NCBI RefSeq assembly: GCF_002157835.1
Contig: NZ_CP020812.1
Span: forward strand, 1 to 64,000
DNA length: 64,000 nt
Direction: 5' to 3'
From: Mycobacterium dioxanotrophicus
Lineage (GTDB): Bacteria; Actinomycetota; Actinomycetes; Mycobacteriales; Mycobacteriaceae
In this document: positions 41,394 to 50,826 of the stretch, piece after piece
Layout: each line of letters opens with the position of its first letter
How positions within the stretch are numbered: position 1 is the stretch's first letter
Notes under the pieces: model-generated
Database searches by the model: none
The model's input: the letters and a program-made list of their open reading frames with translations, nothing else
Told to the model about the DNA's origin: nothing
Position numbers and translations under genes: made by a program

Positions 41394-42917
41394 TCATCGT
41401 CCGACGAGTTCGTCTGTCATCTTGTTGGTCGCGCGCTCCAGTCCCGAAAGGTCGCGGACAATTTCGACCCGATCACACGACGGGGCATACAGCGGAAGGT
41501 CGCAGCGGCCAAGGGCCCACGAGTATCTCGGTTCCGGTGTCAGCCAGATGACCTCACGTGCGCGCCGCGCGATCTCTTCGAACGCCGGCACGTTCGGGTC
41601 GTTGCCGTTTCCGCGGCCGTCGCCGAGGATGAGTACGGTGGTGCGGCGGGTGATTGCCGCCGCGTGCTCGGCGAGCAAGCCCGCAAAGGCGGCACCGTAA
41701 TCGGAGTTCGCATCCACATCGAGCACGTCTCCGCCAAAGATCAGCCCGAGGGCGCGTTCGGTGGGGTGTTCGGCAAACAGCTCGGTGATCTCGGCGATTT
41801 CTGCGACGAAGACGAACGAGCGCACCTGGGCGAAGAGGTCCTGAAGGCCGTGGACCAGGTGCAGGGTGAACCGTGCGGTGGAGCGCACGGACAGGCTGAC
41901 GTCGGCCAGCACCAGCAATCGGGGTTTGTCCTCCACCCGGCGCATGGTGATCGGGTTGAACGGGACGCTGTCGTGGCGCATGTTGCGGCGCATGGTGCGC
42001 CCGGAGTCGATTCGGCCACGGGTGTCTCGCTTGCGGCGTTGGGTCAAGGCCCCGTGCAACGATCTCGCCAGGCGGCGCAACGAGGTTTCCAGGTCGGCGC
42101 GATCTTGCTCGCCAACCACATCGACCGCGCCGAGTCGGCGTTCGCCGGACTCGATCACCCGCTGCTCGAGGGCCAACAACGCCTCCAGGTGACGCTTGAG
42201 GGCGGCGGGCAGATCAGCTAGAACTCCGGCCAGCCCTGCCGCGAAAGCTTTCGGATCGTCGTCGCCGGCGTCGGCCGCCTGGTCTTCCGCCGCGTTAAGC
42301 CATGCCAGCAGCGCCTCCTCCTCCGCCACGCTGAGGTCGGCGTCGACGCGGGTTCCGGTGCTGCGTGAGAGCCGGCCGGGGGCACCCGCACCGTGTAGGC
42401 GGTTGGCTTCAAGCTGTACGCGCCGGGCGTCACCGATCAACCCCTGGTTGTCCTTGGAGAACGCGATCTCGTCGGTCATCGCGGCGAGGTCGATCTTGTT
42501 GGCCTCCTGGTGCAGGTTGTACTGCTGCGCCAGGTCGTCCGGGTCGAAGAAGTCCCGGATGTCGTCGGGCGCGCCGTGCTCGTGCCCCTGCTGCGGAATG
42601 GGGCTCGGATTCTCCGAAACGGTGAACGACTCCAGTGTGCCGGTGTCGCTCAGGTCGTCGTGGGTGTGGCCGTGCGAGTCGTCATCGCCGAAGCCGACGC
42701 GAACCAGGGAGAAGAACGCGTCGAATACTTCGTCGAATACGGCTTGGTCACGTCGATCCTTGAGCAGCGCCACCGACAGGGCGCAGCGCAGGGTTTCCCT
42801 GTCTGCCAGCACTCCGGGCTGACTTGCCGCGCGTAACGCGTCCAACGCCTCCGACACCGAGATGCGCACGCCTGCCAGACGAAGCAGTCGCACGAACCGG
42901 TGGATCGCATTCTCCAC
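41394..42917 (-). CDS. VWA-domain protein (CoxE-like) partner of MoxR ATPase
   Basis: 507 residues. The C-terminal von Willebrand A domain has a metal-ion-dependent adhesion motif D-x-S-x-S in LLVLADVSLSVRSTARF (about residue 335), followed by VLILGDGRGNGNDPN (about 440). The N-terminus is helical (HRFVRLLRLAGVRISVSEAL), and a His-containing segment (DDSHGHTHDD, QQGHEHGAPDD) lies around 80-120. Its gene is 10 bp after that of the MoxR ATPase, the usual MoxR/VWA chaperone pairing that inserts metals or remodels metalloenzymes. Context points to the upstream alcohol dehydrogenase or a monooxygenase as client (inference). Confidence 0.85.
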   Translation of the reverse strand: MENAIHRFVRLLRLAGVRISVSEALDALRAASQPGVLADRETLRCALSVALLKDRRDQAVFDEVFDAFFSLVRVGFGDDDSHGHTHDDLSDTGTLESFTVSENPSPIPQQGHEHGAPDDIRDFFDPDDLAQQYNLHQEANKIDLAAMTDEIAFSKDNQGLIGDARRVQLEANRLHGAGAPGRLSRSTGTRVDADLSVAEEEALLAWLNAAEDQAADAGDDDPKAFAAGLAGVLADLPAALKRHLEALLALEQRVIESGERRLGAVDVVGEQDRADLETSLRRLARSLHGALTQRRKRDTRGRIDSGRTMRRNMRHDSVPFNPITMRRVEDKPRLLVLADVSLSVRSTARFTLHLVHGLQDLFAQVRSFVFVAEIAEITELFAEHPTERALGLIFGGDVLDVDANSDYGAAFAGLLAEHAAAITRRTTVLILGDGRGNGNDPNVPAFEEIARRAREVIWLTPEPRYSWALGRCDLPLYAPSCDRVEIVRDLSGLERATNKMTDELVGR

Positions 42918-42926
42918 GCAACATCC

Positions 42927-44135
42927 TCACAGGGCGCGGCGTCGGGCGAAGGAGCGGCTGCCCTGCTCCCCGCTGATCTGCGCCCGGGACCGAGACGGGA
43001 TTTTATCCGCCTTCGGGGTTCCGTAATAGCCTTCGTCGAAGCGGCCCGGCGTGTCTTTTGCGGCTCGCACCGCGGCGCCGTCGACATCGCCTCCGAGAAG
43101 TTGGTGGTCATGGTCTTCGTGGCGATGGTGGTTGTGCTGATGTGAATGATCGTGGTGGTGTCCGGGCGAGTCCGGAACGGCGGCATTCGGGTCCACCAGC
43201 CGCGGGATGACCTCGAGCGCCTTGCGCACATCCTTGTCGTATTTGACCACGACTGACACGGTCTCGGCGAGAACGGGTGCGGTCAGTTCGTCCACACCGA
43301 GCACCGCGAGGGTGCGTGCCCAGTCGATGGTTTCCGAGATGCTGGGAGCCTTGCGCAGTTCGAGTTGACGCAGTCCGCGAACGATATCGACCAGCTGGGC
43401 GGCCAGAACGTCGGATAGCCCGGTGTCTTTGGAGCGGACGATGGCGAGTTCGCGTTCGGCGGTGGGGTAGTCGAGGAACATGTGCAAGCAGCGCCGCTTG
43501 AGCGCAGCCGCGAGGTCGCGCGTGTTGTTAGAGGTCAACACGACATAGGGTGGCTGCGTGGCGGTGAACGTGCCCAGCTCGGGCACGGAGATCTGAAACT
43601 CGCCGAGCATCTCCAGCAGTACCGCCTCGAGCGCTTCGTCGGCGCGGTCGACCTCGTCGATCAGAAGCACCACGGGCTCTGGGGCGCGGATCGCCTCCAA
43701 CAACGGTCGCGCAGCCAGGAAACGCTCGGAAAAGAACACGCTCTCCTGGGCGCCGATGCGCTCGACGGCATCATGTAGGTCCGTCGCGTCGGCGACGATC
43801 TGGCCGATCTTCTCCCGCAGGATCTGGGTGTAGAGCAGCTGCTTGCCGTAATCCCATTCGTACAGCGCCTTGGTCTCGTCCTGGCCCTCGTAGCACTGCA
43901 GGCGCAGCAACCGGCGGCCGGTGGCCGCCGCCAACGTCTTGGCCAGCTCGGTCTTCCCAACGCCGGCCGGCCCTTCCAGCAACACCGGTTTGTTCATCCT
44001 GGTGACAAGGTAAACCGTGGTCGCCAACCGCCGGTCGGCGATATAGCCGAGCTCGGTCAAACGGGCGACGACGTCGTCGACGCTCGCGAAAATGCCATCG
44101 GCGCCGGCGAGAGTGGTAGTGCCTGGAAGGGTCAC
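42927..44135 (-). CDS. MoxR-family AAA+ ATPase with His-rich tail
   Basis: 402 residues from GTG 44135 with an AAGGA site. Walker A GPAGVGKT (55-62), Walker B LLIDEVD (157-163), sensor 1 VVLTSNNTRDLA (199-210) and the lid domain to about 315. After the AAA+ core is an unusual histidine-rich stretch: 11 His among residues 326-344 (GHHHDHSHQH and NHHRHEDHDH), typical of nickel, copper or zinc storage/delivery proteins and not of MoxR in general. It lies between the MDO-type dehydrogenase (68 bp upstream) and the VWA gene (10 bp downstream), so it is a metallochaperone candidate. Confidence 0.88.
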   Translation of the reverse strand: MTLPGTTTLAGADGIFASVDDVVARLTELGYIADRRLATTVYLVTRMNKPVLLEGPAGVGKTELAKTLAAATGRRLLRLQCYEGQDETKALYEWDYGKQLLYTQILREKIGQIVADATDLHDAVERIGAQESVFFSERFLAARPLLEAIRAPEPVVLLIDEVDRADEALEAVLLEMLGEFQISVPELGTFTATQPPYVVLTSNNTRDLAAALKRRCLHMFLDYPTAERELAIVRSKDTGLSDVLAAQLVDIVRGLRQLELRKAPSISETIDWARTLAVLGVDELTAPVLAETVSVVVKYDKDVRKALEVIPRLVDPNAAVPDSPGHHHDHSHQHNHHRHEDHDHQLLGGDVDGAAVRAAKDTPGRFDEGYYGTPKADKIPSRSRAQISGEQGSRSFARRRAL

Positions 44136-44203
44136 GGTAATCCTTTGGGTGACGGGTGGGGCCGGACAGGGTTAGGGAAAGCCGCTGCCCAACCCGTTCC
44201 CCT

Positions 44204-45496
44204 TCAGCTGAGCAGGTCGTCGAGATCGCCGTTGAGACAGTGCTCAACCACGGGGCGCACCGTTTCAAACGTGCACTCCTTAGGGTTGCCTGGGGTGCAG
44301 GCGTCTCCGAGGACATGGTTGGTGATGTTGTCGACGTCGTCCTTGTCACCTTTGATGGTAGGCCGCGATTCGTAGAACTTCGTCGGGCCTTGGCCGAGCC
44401 GGTTCTTGCTGTAGCTGTTTTGGGTCACGTCAGTGAACTTTTCGGGGATCCCGACGTCTCTCAACAGTCTGATGCTGGCAGCCAGTGCCTGGTCGGCCGC
44501 TTGAACCTCTGTCAAACCGGCGGTGTCTACGCCCATCGCCTCGGCGATGTCGGCGAACCGCCTGTACATCACCGGCATGTTGAACGCCCAGACCCGCGGC
44601 AGGGCGATGGCGTTGTTCAGTCCGTGATGGGTGTCGTAGAACGCGCTCACCGCGTGTGAGATCGAGTGGATGATGCCCAGCCCGCCGGAGTTGAACGCCT
44701 GGGCTGCGATGTACTGCGCGTACATCATGCCCTCGCGTCCAGCGAGCTCCTGCGGGTTCCACGTCGCCTGCCGCAGGTTCTGCGCGGTCAGCTTGATCGC
44801 ATAAAGCGCGTTGCCCAGCGACGGGGCGAAGTTCAGCCGCGACACGTAGGGTTCCGACGCGTGCGCCAGCACATCGAAGCCGCATTGCGCGGTGTAGTCG
44901 ACGGGGCAGTCGAAGTAGAGAACCGGGTCATCGACGGCCAGCGTCGCCACCGATGCGTCGTCGAACGCGACGTACTTGTGCGGTTTGCTCGGATCGGTGG
45001 TGGTATCGGTGATGACATAGGCCCATGAGGTCTCCGAGCCGGTGCCCGCCGTGGTGGACACCGCGATGTGCGGCGGGTTCTTGGGGTTCTCCGACTTGTT
45101 GAACCCTTCGAACTCGTTGACGCTGCGCCCATCGTGGGCCACCGAGATGCGCGCCCCCTTGCAGGCGTCGTGGGAGGAACCGCCGCCGATGGAGACGAAG
45201 CTGTCGCAGCCGTTAGATTGGTACAGCTCGACCGAATCCATCACGTTGTAGTCTTTGGGGTTCGACTCGACCTTGTCGTACACCACGACTTCGAGGCCGT
45301 GATACTTCATGGATTCGACGATCCTGTGCACAATGTCGGAGCCGCGAAGGCCGCTGGTCATCACCAGTGTCTTCTTGAACCCGAGCTTGAGTGCCTCCGG
45401 GCCGATGAGTTCGTGGGCCCCCGGGCCCATCAGGGCCCGGGGAAACGGATGGAATTCCTTGATAGGGAACGGCTTGAGAAGTTCGTCTACCTGCAT
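44204..45496 (-). CDS. mdo: NDMA-dependent methanol/alcohol dehydrogenase (MDO type)
   Basis: 430 residues. Iron-family (type III) alcohol dehydrogenase: FPIKEFHPFPRALMGPGAHE at the N-terminus, NAD-binding VSIGGGSSHDACKGA (about 105), VSTTAGTGSETSWAYVITD (about 150), and metal-binding residues in the CGFDVLAHASEPYVSR and GLGIIHSISHAVSAFYDTHH blocks (about 215 and 285). The whole chain is very close to actinomycete MDO enzymes, which carry bound NAD and pass electrons to an acceptor assayed with NDMA. It would oxidise the primary alcohol made by either monooxygenase. First gene of a probable operon with moxR, VWA and RDD genes. Confidence 0.9.
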   Translation of the reverse strand: MQVDELLKPFPIKEFHPFPRALMGPGAHELIGPEALKLGFKKTLVMTSGLRGSDIVHRIVESMKYHGLEVVVYDKVESNPKDYNVMDSVELYQSNGCDSFVSIGGGSSHDACKGARISVAHDGRSVNEFEGFNKSENPKNPPHIAVSTTAGTGSETSWAYVITDTTTDPSKPHKYVAFDDASVATLAVDDPVLYFDCPVDYTAQCGFDVLAHASEPYVSRLNFAPSLGNALYAIKLTAQNLRQATWNPQELAGREGMMYAQYIAAQAFNSGGLGIIHSISHAVSAFYDTHHGLNNAIALPRVWAFNMPVMYRRFADIAEAMGVDTAGLTEVQAADQALAASIRLLRDVGIPEKFTDVTQNSYSKNRLGQGPTKFYESRPTIKGDKDDVDNITNHVLGDACTPGNPKECTFETVRPVVEHCLNGDLDDLLS

Positions 45497-45517
45497 GCTG
45501 CACCGGTCCTAATATCT

Positions 45518-45535
45518 GTGTGCCGTGGCGCACAC
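45518..45535. promoter_or_regulatory. perfect 6-6-6 palindrome in the MDO/regulator intergenic region
   Basis: GTGTGC, 6 bp, GCACAC, placed 22 bp upstream of the MDO start in the 324-bp gap (45497-45820) shared with the divergent regulator gene. Half-sites resemble the TGTG/CACA ends of the 24-bp pathway element, but the spacing is shorter. It is a likely operator. The rest of the gap shows no gene. Confidence 0.5.
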
Positions 45536-45820
45536 CCTGGCGATTGACTTGCCGCCGCGTATCAGCACCTGGTCGGGCCCGAGAACCACAGTCGGCGATG
45601 CTCAACCTAATCAACCCGCACGGGGGGCGGAAAGGGCATCGGAGGCGCCCTGATCAGTTGGAACACCGGAACCGCACGACTGGCGAGTGTGCCAGCTGCC
45701 CAGCTGGGCAGTTCCGATGGTGTGTGGTCAACGCTACAGTTCGCCGCGACCCGGAACTTCGCTCGTCAATGCCGCAGTTTTGCCGCATCGGCTCCTGACG
45801 GGAATAGAATTGGGATCGTT

Positions 45821-47515
45821 ATGTATGAGGCAGATCACATCAAAGGAGCTGTGGTGCCCCCGGACACTGCTGATCCGCCGACGTCGCGACCGGACATCGT
45901 CATGTCGTGGCGCCGATCTGCGCTCAGCGGCGTCAGTCCGGACAAGCCGCCGCAACTTGACCTGGCACCTGATGTCGACGGTGATTCTCCGTTGCTGCGA
46001 TCCGCGATGCCGGTTCTGGAAGAACTCGGGGCAGAGATCGCCGATACCGGGTTATGTCTCCTGTTGACTGACCGCGACGGCCGCATCGTTCGAAGCGTTA
46101 TCGACAACACCGCTCTCGCGCGGCGCATCGAAGGGCTGGGAGTCGTCGCGGGCGCCCGCTTCAGTGAAGACGCGGTCGGGACGACGTCGCTGGGCACACC
46201 TTTGGAGGTCCGCCACGGCGTTGTTGTCAATGCAGCCGAGCACTACCTTGAATCGCTGCGCCGGCTCAGTTGTTACGGGTCGCCGATAATTCACCCTGCC
46301 ACGGGCCGGGTGGAAGGCGTCCTTGACATGACGATCGAGGACGAACGGGCCGATCCGCTGTTTGTCCCCTTCATCGACCGCGCGGTCCGAGATATCGAAC
46401 GCCGGTTGCTGGACGGATCGAGGGTATCTCAGCAGCGCTTAGTCGCCGCGTTCCAGGACACCGTCGCGCCGCCGCACGCGGCGCTCGTCGCGATGGGAAC
46501 GGACATGCTGCTGCACAACAATGCGGCCGCAAATCTTCTGAGTTCCACCGATTACGTTGTGCTGGGGGAGATCGTCTCGGAGATGCGCCCCGGCGAGAGG
46601 CGAACAATCACCATCGAGTTGGCGTGTGGCGAGTCGGCACGGGTGAATGCGCAGTCCGTCGCCGGCAGCGAGGGTGGTGCCATCTTTGTCGTGCACCCCA
46701 CGCTTGCCACCGCCAACCCCGTGCCGCGAGGATCGCACGTCGATGCGGCGGTGCCGCGGCTGCGCGCCGAGATCAGCCGGCTCGCCCGAGCCAGCGGAGC
46801 GGTGGCGGTTTGCGGTGAACCTGGCTCGGGCCGCAGCACCGTCGCTGACGAAATTGCCGGGGCGGCCGCGGTACGGCTGGACGTCTGCGATCTCATCCGA
46901 GTGGGCGAGCGCGAATGGCTGACACGATTGGCCGAGGCGGCAAACGCGTCACCGCCCGCCATCGTGGTCGAGCACCTGGAATCACTCCCCGAGTCGATGG
47001 TCCCCGCCGTGACGCCGCTGGTCGACCGCGACAGTGGGCCGCGACTTGTGCTGACGAGTCGCCCGGTGGACGATCTGGCGGCCGGCATCGCAGCAGTCGT
47101 CGCCCGCTGCCCGGGCCGCATCGACATTCCTCCCCTGCGCCGGCGCCGTCTGGAACTCGGCGCGATTGCCCGCCGGATGCTGTCCAATATCGAGGGCAGG
47201 TGGGAACTGACACCCAACGCGCTGGCGGCATTGTCCGCCGCCGATTGGCCCGGCAATTTGACTGAGTTGGCATGCGTCCTGCGCACGGCTTCACACACAG
47301 CGACGGGCGGCAGGATTGACGTGCGCGACCTGCCCACCCGGTATCAGCACACCGGTCGGATCACCCACCTCGCCGGACGCGAACGCGCCGAGCGGCAGGC
47401 GATCATCGACGCGCTTGCCAACGCCGCGGGCAACAAGGTGCACGCGGCACGCGAATTGGGCATCAGCCGCAGCACGCTGTACGCGCGGATGAAGGCGCTC
47501 AACATCCCGTCTTAA
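45821..47515 (+). CDS. mimR: AcoR/MimR-like transcriptional regulator (GAF + Fis HTH)
   Basis: 564 residues from ATG 45821 (no strong ribosome site; an upstream in-frame start is possible). The N-terminal GAF region has LLLTDRDGRIVRSVIDNTAL and GARFSEDAVGTTSLGTPL, as in AcoR. A central AAA+-like domain keeps a Walker A-like GEPGSGRST (about 332), but no GAFTGA loop is seen, as expected in an actinobacterium without sigma-54. The C-terminal Fis-type HTH is KVHAARELGISRSTLYARMK. Related MimR proteins activate diiron monooxygenase operons in mycobacteria. It is divergent from MDO and just upstream of the aldehyde dehydrogenase, whose promoter holds a 24-bp palindromic element. Confidence 0.82.
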   Translation: MYEADHIKGAVVPPDTADPPTSRPDIVMSWRRSALSGVSPDKPPQLDLAPDVDGDSPLLRSAMPVLEELGAEIADTGLCLLLTDRDGRIVRSVIDNTALARRIEGLGVVAGARFSEDAVGTTSLGTPLEVRHGVVVNAAEHYLESLRRLSCYGSPIIHPATGRVEGVLDMTIEDERADPLFVPFIDRAVRDIERRLLDGSRVSQQRLVAAFQDTVAPPHAALVAMGTDMLLHNNAAANLLSSTDYVVLGEIVSEMRPGERRTITIELACGESARVNAQSVAGSEGGAIFVVHPTLATANPVPRGSHVDAAVPRLRAEISRLARASGAVAVCGEPGSGRSTVADEIAGAAAVRLDVCDLIRVGEREWLTRLAEAANASPPAIVVEHLESLPESMVPAVTPLVDRDSGPRLVLTSRPVDDLAAGIAAVVARCPGRIDIPPLRRRRLELGAIARRMLSNIEGRWELTPNALAALSAADWPGNLTELACVLRTASHTATGGRIDVRDLPTRYQHTGRITHLAGRERAERQAIIDALANAAGNKVHAARELGISRSTLYARMKALNIPS

Positions 47516-47624
47516 CCGGCCGCAGGGTCGTTGGAGTGCGCGCCATCACCGCCGAAGCGGTGCACAGCCGAGGTGTCCAAAAGTCGAACAGTTACGACAC
47601 AGCGGCGACGTGATGATGGTGGTG

Positions 47625-47648
47625 GTCACATCTGTCTGCCGGTGTGAC
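47625..47648 (+). promoter_or_regulatory. 24-bp regulatory element upstream of aldehyde dehydrogenase
   Basis: GTCACA (47625-47630), 12 bp, TGTGAC (47643-47648). The same arms and spacing occur at 56904-56927 before hmoC, and the following GTAGGAAACGGA corresponds to ACAGGATACGGA there. It lies 37 bp before the start codon, beside the AcoR/MimR-like gene, which is the obvious candidate binder. Confidence 0.72.
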
Positions 47649-47684
47649 GTAGGAAACGGAACCGACCGACACAGGGAGGGTGTG

Positions 47685-49187
47685 ATGACCGTAGTTGCCG
47701 ACTCGCCGCCGGTACTTCCCGCGGTCCACGAGTTCTTGACGCGTACAAGGAGCTTATTGATCGACGGCGAGTGGGTCCAGGCGGCCTCAGGCCGTACTTT
47801 CGGGACCGTCGACCCCGCCACCGGCAACACGCTCACCGAGGTGGCCCACGGCGAAGCCGTCGACATCGACAGAGCCGTGCGAGCGGCTCGGAAGGCATTC
47901 GACGCCGGTCCCTGGCCGTCCATGAAGCCCAACCAGCGCGAGCGCCTGCTGTGGCGCGTGGGTGATGTCCTGTCTGAGCGCGCCGAGGAGTTCGGCCAGC
48001 TCGAATCGCTCGATAACGGAAAGTCCGCCGCCATCGCCACCGCAGTCGACGTCGCGTGGTCCGCCGATGTCTTTCGGTACTACGCCGGATGGGCCACCAA
48101 GATCGAGGGCTCGACGATCAACGTGTCAATGCCGTTCGCGCTCGGCGGACGGTTTCATGCCTACACCCTGCGCGAGCCGGTCGGGGTTTGCGGCCTGATC
48201 GTGCCGTGGAACTTCCCCTTGTTGATGGCGGCATGGAAGTTGGCGCCCGCCCTGGCAGCGGGCAACACGGTGATCCTGAAGCCCGCCGAGCAGACGCCGC
48301 TGACGGCGCTGCTGCTCGGCGAGGTGTTCCAGGAGGCCGGCTTCCCGCCCGGCGTGGTGAACATCGTCACGGGGTTCGGCGATGCCGGCGCGGCGCTGTC
48401 GGGCCACCACGACGTGGACAAGATCGCGTTCACCGGGTCGACGGAGGTCGGCAAGAAGATTGTCGATGCCGCCAAGGGCAACCTGAAAAAGGTGTCGCTG
48501 GAGCTGGGCGGCAAGAGCGCGAACGTGGTGTTCGCCGACGCCGACTTCGACGCGGCTGTGGCAGGCTCGGTCACCGCCTGGATGTTCAACCACGGGCAGT
48601 GCTGCGTCGCCGGAACCAGGCTGCTCGTCGACGAGCGCATCTTCGACGACTTCACCGGGGCCGTGGCCGAGACCGCCAGCAAGGTCAAGATCGGGCCCGG
48701 GCTGGACCCCACGACGGAACTCGGCCCGCTGATCTCACAGGACCAGTTCGACAAGGTCGACCGCTACCTGCGGGAGGGACTGGCCGACGGTGCCCGGGCG
48801 TTGACCGGCGGCAAACGGTGGGGCGATTCCGGCTTTTTCATCGAGCCGACGGTGTTCGTCGACGTCAAGCCCGAATACAGCATCGTCCGGGAGGAAATCT
48901 TCGGCCCCGTCGTGGCTGCGATGCCGTTCGACGGCGAGAGCGGTGCCGTGGCCGCGGCCAACGACAGCATCTACGGGCTTGCGGCCGGCATCTGGACCAA
49001 GGACATCTCCAAGGCGCACCGCACAGCACAGCAGCTGAAGGCGGGCTCGGTATGGATCAACCAGTACAACGGGTTCGACACCGCAATGCCGTTCGGCGGC
49101 TACAAGCAATCCGGGTGGGGCCGCGAACTCGGCCAGTCGGCAATCGACCTGTACACCCAGATCAAATCGGTCAATGTCGCCCTATAA
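47685..49187 (+). CDS. NAD-dependent aldehyde dehydrogenase
   Basis: 500 residues from ATG 47685 behind GGGAGGGTG. It oxidises aldehydes to acids. Motifs: PWNFPLLMAAWKLAPALAAG (about 165), FTGSTEVGKKIVDAA (about 245), catalytic Glu in LELGGKSANVVFADAD (about 268) and catalytic Cys in FNHGQCCVAGTRL (about 302), with C-terminal MPFGGYKQSGWGRELG. Broad-specificity class, similar to betaine- or phenylacetaldehyde-type enzymes. It follows an AcoR-like regulator, precedes an acyl-CoA ligase, and shares its upstream element with hmoC, so it probably handles the aldehyde from alkane-derived alcohols. Confidence 0.9.
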   Translation: MTVVADSPPVLPAVHEFLTRTRSLLIDGEWVQAASGRTFGTVDPATGNTLTEVAHGEAVDIDRAVRAARKAFDAGPWPSMKPNQRERLLWRVGDVLSERAEEFGQLESLDNGKSAAIATAVDVAWSADVFRYYAGWATKIEGSTINVSMPFALGGRFHAYTLREPVGVCGLIVPWNFPLLMAAWKLAPALAAGNTVILKPAEQTPLTALLLGEVFQEAGFPPGVVNIVTGFGDAGAALSGHHDVDKIAFTGSTEVGKKIVDAAKGNLKKVSLELGGKSANVVFADADFDAAVAGSVTAWMFNHGQCCVAGTRLLVDERIFDDFTGAVAETASKVKIGPGLDPTTELGPLISQDQFDKVDRYLREGLADGARALTGGKRWGDSGFFIEPTVFVDVKPEYSIVREEIFGPVVAAMPFDGESGAVAAANDSIYGLAAGIWTKDISKAHRTAQQLKAGSVWINQYNGFDTAMPFGGYKQSGWGRELGQSAIDLYTQIKSVNVAL

Positions 49188-49242
49188 ACAACTGACGAAG
49201 AAAAGGCCGCTCGTCGGTCATCGAGTGGGAGGCTGAACAACG

Positions 49243-50775
49243 ATGCGTATCCCGTTGACCACCAATACATTCCTCGACCGGGCGGAGCGCATCTACGGCG
49301 ACCGCACCGGGGTGATCGACGAGCCGTCGGCGCCGGACAATCTGGGCCAGTTGACGTACCGGCAGCTAGCGACCCGCGGTACGGCTGTGCAGGCGGGCCT
49401 CGACCGCCTTGATGTGCCGGAGGGCGGACGAGTCGCCGTGGTAAGCCACAACTCTGCGCGTCTGCTCGAGCTACTTCTCGCCGTGCCGTCGTCCGGTCGC
49501 ATCCTGGTGCCGATCAACTTCCGGCTGCAGCCGAATGAAGTGTCGTACATCATCGACGACTGCGAAGCCGACGTGCTGCTGGTGGACCCGGAACTCGACG
49601 GTCCGCTCGCGCAGGTGTCGGCCCGGAACCGGCTGGTTCTCGGAGGCGAGTCCGACGACGTCCTGCTCGACTTCGCGAGCGAACCACAACCGTGGTCACA
49701 TCCCGACGAGGACGCTGTCGCGACGCTGAACTACACGAGCGGGACCACCGGCAAGCCTAAGGGCGTGTGCCTGACGCACCGCAACATCTGGCTCAACGGC
49801 CTCACGTTCGGCCTGCACATGCAGGTGTCCGATCACGATGTGCTGATGCACGTGCTGCCGATGTTCCACTGCAACGGCTGGGGCATGCCCTATGTCGCAA
49901 CGGGGTTGGGCGTCGAACAGGTGGTGCTTCGCAAGGTGGACGGCGCGGAGATCCTGCGGCGCGTCGACGCTCACGGAGTTACGTTGATGTGCGGTGCGCC
50001 GACGGTGTGGAACATGGTGCTCGACGCCGCGCGGGACTGGGAGGGCGCCATCCCGGGGCGTGACCGGGTCCGCATCGTCTGCGCTGGCGCGCCGCCACCG
50101 TCGCTCACCGTCGCGCGGATAGAACGCGAACTCGGCTGGCAGTTCAACCAGATCTACGGCCTCACCGAGACGGCGCCTCTGGTGACCGTCAACCGTCCAC
50201 GCCGCGAGTACGACGGGCTGGAGCTGGGGGACCGGGCCAAGAAGCTGAGCCGGGCCGGCGTGCCCTCGCTGGGCACCTCGGTGCGCATCGACGAGGAGGG
50301 TGAGGTCTTGGTGGCGTCCAACCACGTCATGGCCGAGTACTGGAACAAGAAGGAAGAGACCGACGCGGTCATCAAGTCCGGGTGGTTTCACACCGGTGAC
50401 GGCGGAGTCCTCGGGTCCGACGGGTATCTGACGATCACGGACCGGAAGAAGGACGTGATCATCTCCGGCGGTGAGAATGTCAGCTCGATCGAGGTCGAAG
50501 ACGTACTCGTCGGCCATCCCGCCATCGCCGACGCGGCCGTCATCGCGACTCCCGACGACAAGTGGGGCGAACTGGTGACAGCAATCGTCGTGCCGCGGGA
50601 CGGGCAGACCCTCACAGAGGATGACGTCATCGACTTCGCGAAAAGCAAGCTGGCGCATTACAAGGCGCCGAAGAAGGTGATCTTCCGTTCGGACATCCCG
50701 TACACCGCCACCGGCAAGAAGCAGAAGTTCAAGCTGCGCGCACCGTTTTGGACCGGTGAACGGCAAGTCAACTGA
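49243..50775 (+). CDS. acyl-CoA ligase (AMP-binding, FadD family)
   Basis: 510 residues from ATG 49243 (GGGAGGCTG upstream). Motifs: LNYTSGTTGKPKGVCLTHRN (about 165), FHCNGWGMPY (about 208), QIYGLTETAPLVTVNRP (about 305), FHTGDGGVLGSDGYLTITDR (about 382), and the catalytic Lys in IPYTATGKKQKFKLRAPF at the C-terminus. The pattern fits the medium-chain/3-methylmercaptopropionate-type ligases. Placed 55 bp after the aldehyde dehydrogenase, it would activate that enzyme's product. Confidence 0.87.
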   Translation: MRIPLTTNTFLDRAERIYGDRTGVIDEPSAPDNLGQLTYRQLATRGTAVQAGLDRLDVPEGGRVAVVSHNSARLLELLLAVPSSGRILVPINFRLQPNEVSYIIDDCEADVLLVDPELDGPLAQVSARNRLVLGGESDDVLLDFASEPQPWSHPDEDAVATLNYTSGTTGKPKGVCLTHRNIWLNGLTFGLHMQVSDHDVLMHVLPMFHCNGWGMPYVATGLGVEQVVLRKVDGAEILRRVDAHGVTLMCGAPTVWNMVLDAARDWEGAIPGRDRVRIVCAGAPPPSLTVARIERELGWQFNQIYGLTETAPLVTVNRPRREYDGLELGDRAKKLSRAGVPSLGTSVRIDEEGEVLVASNHVMAEYWNKKEETDAVIKSGWFHTGDGGVLGSDGYLTITDRKKDVIISGGENVSSIEVEDVLVGHPAIADAAVIATPDDKWGELVTAIVVPRDGQTLTEDDVIDFAKSKLAHYKAPKKVIFRSDIPYTATGKKQKFKLRAPFWTGERQVN

Positions 50776-50826
50776 TCTGCGTGTGTACGACCCCGGTGGC
50801 GCGCCCGTCCGAAATGAGTCTGACCG

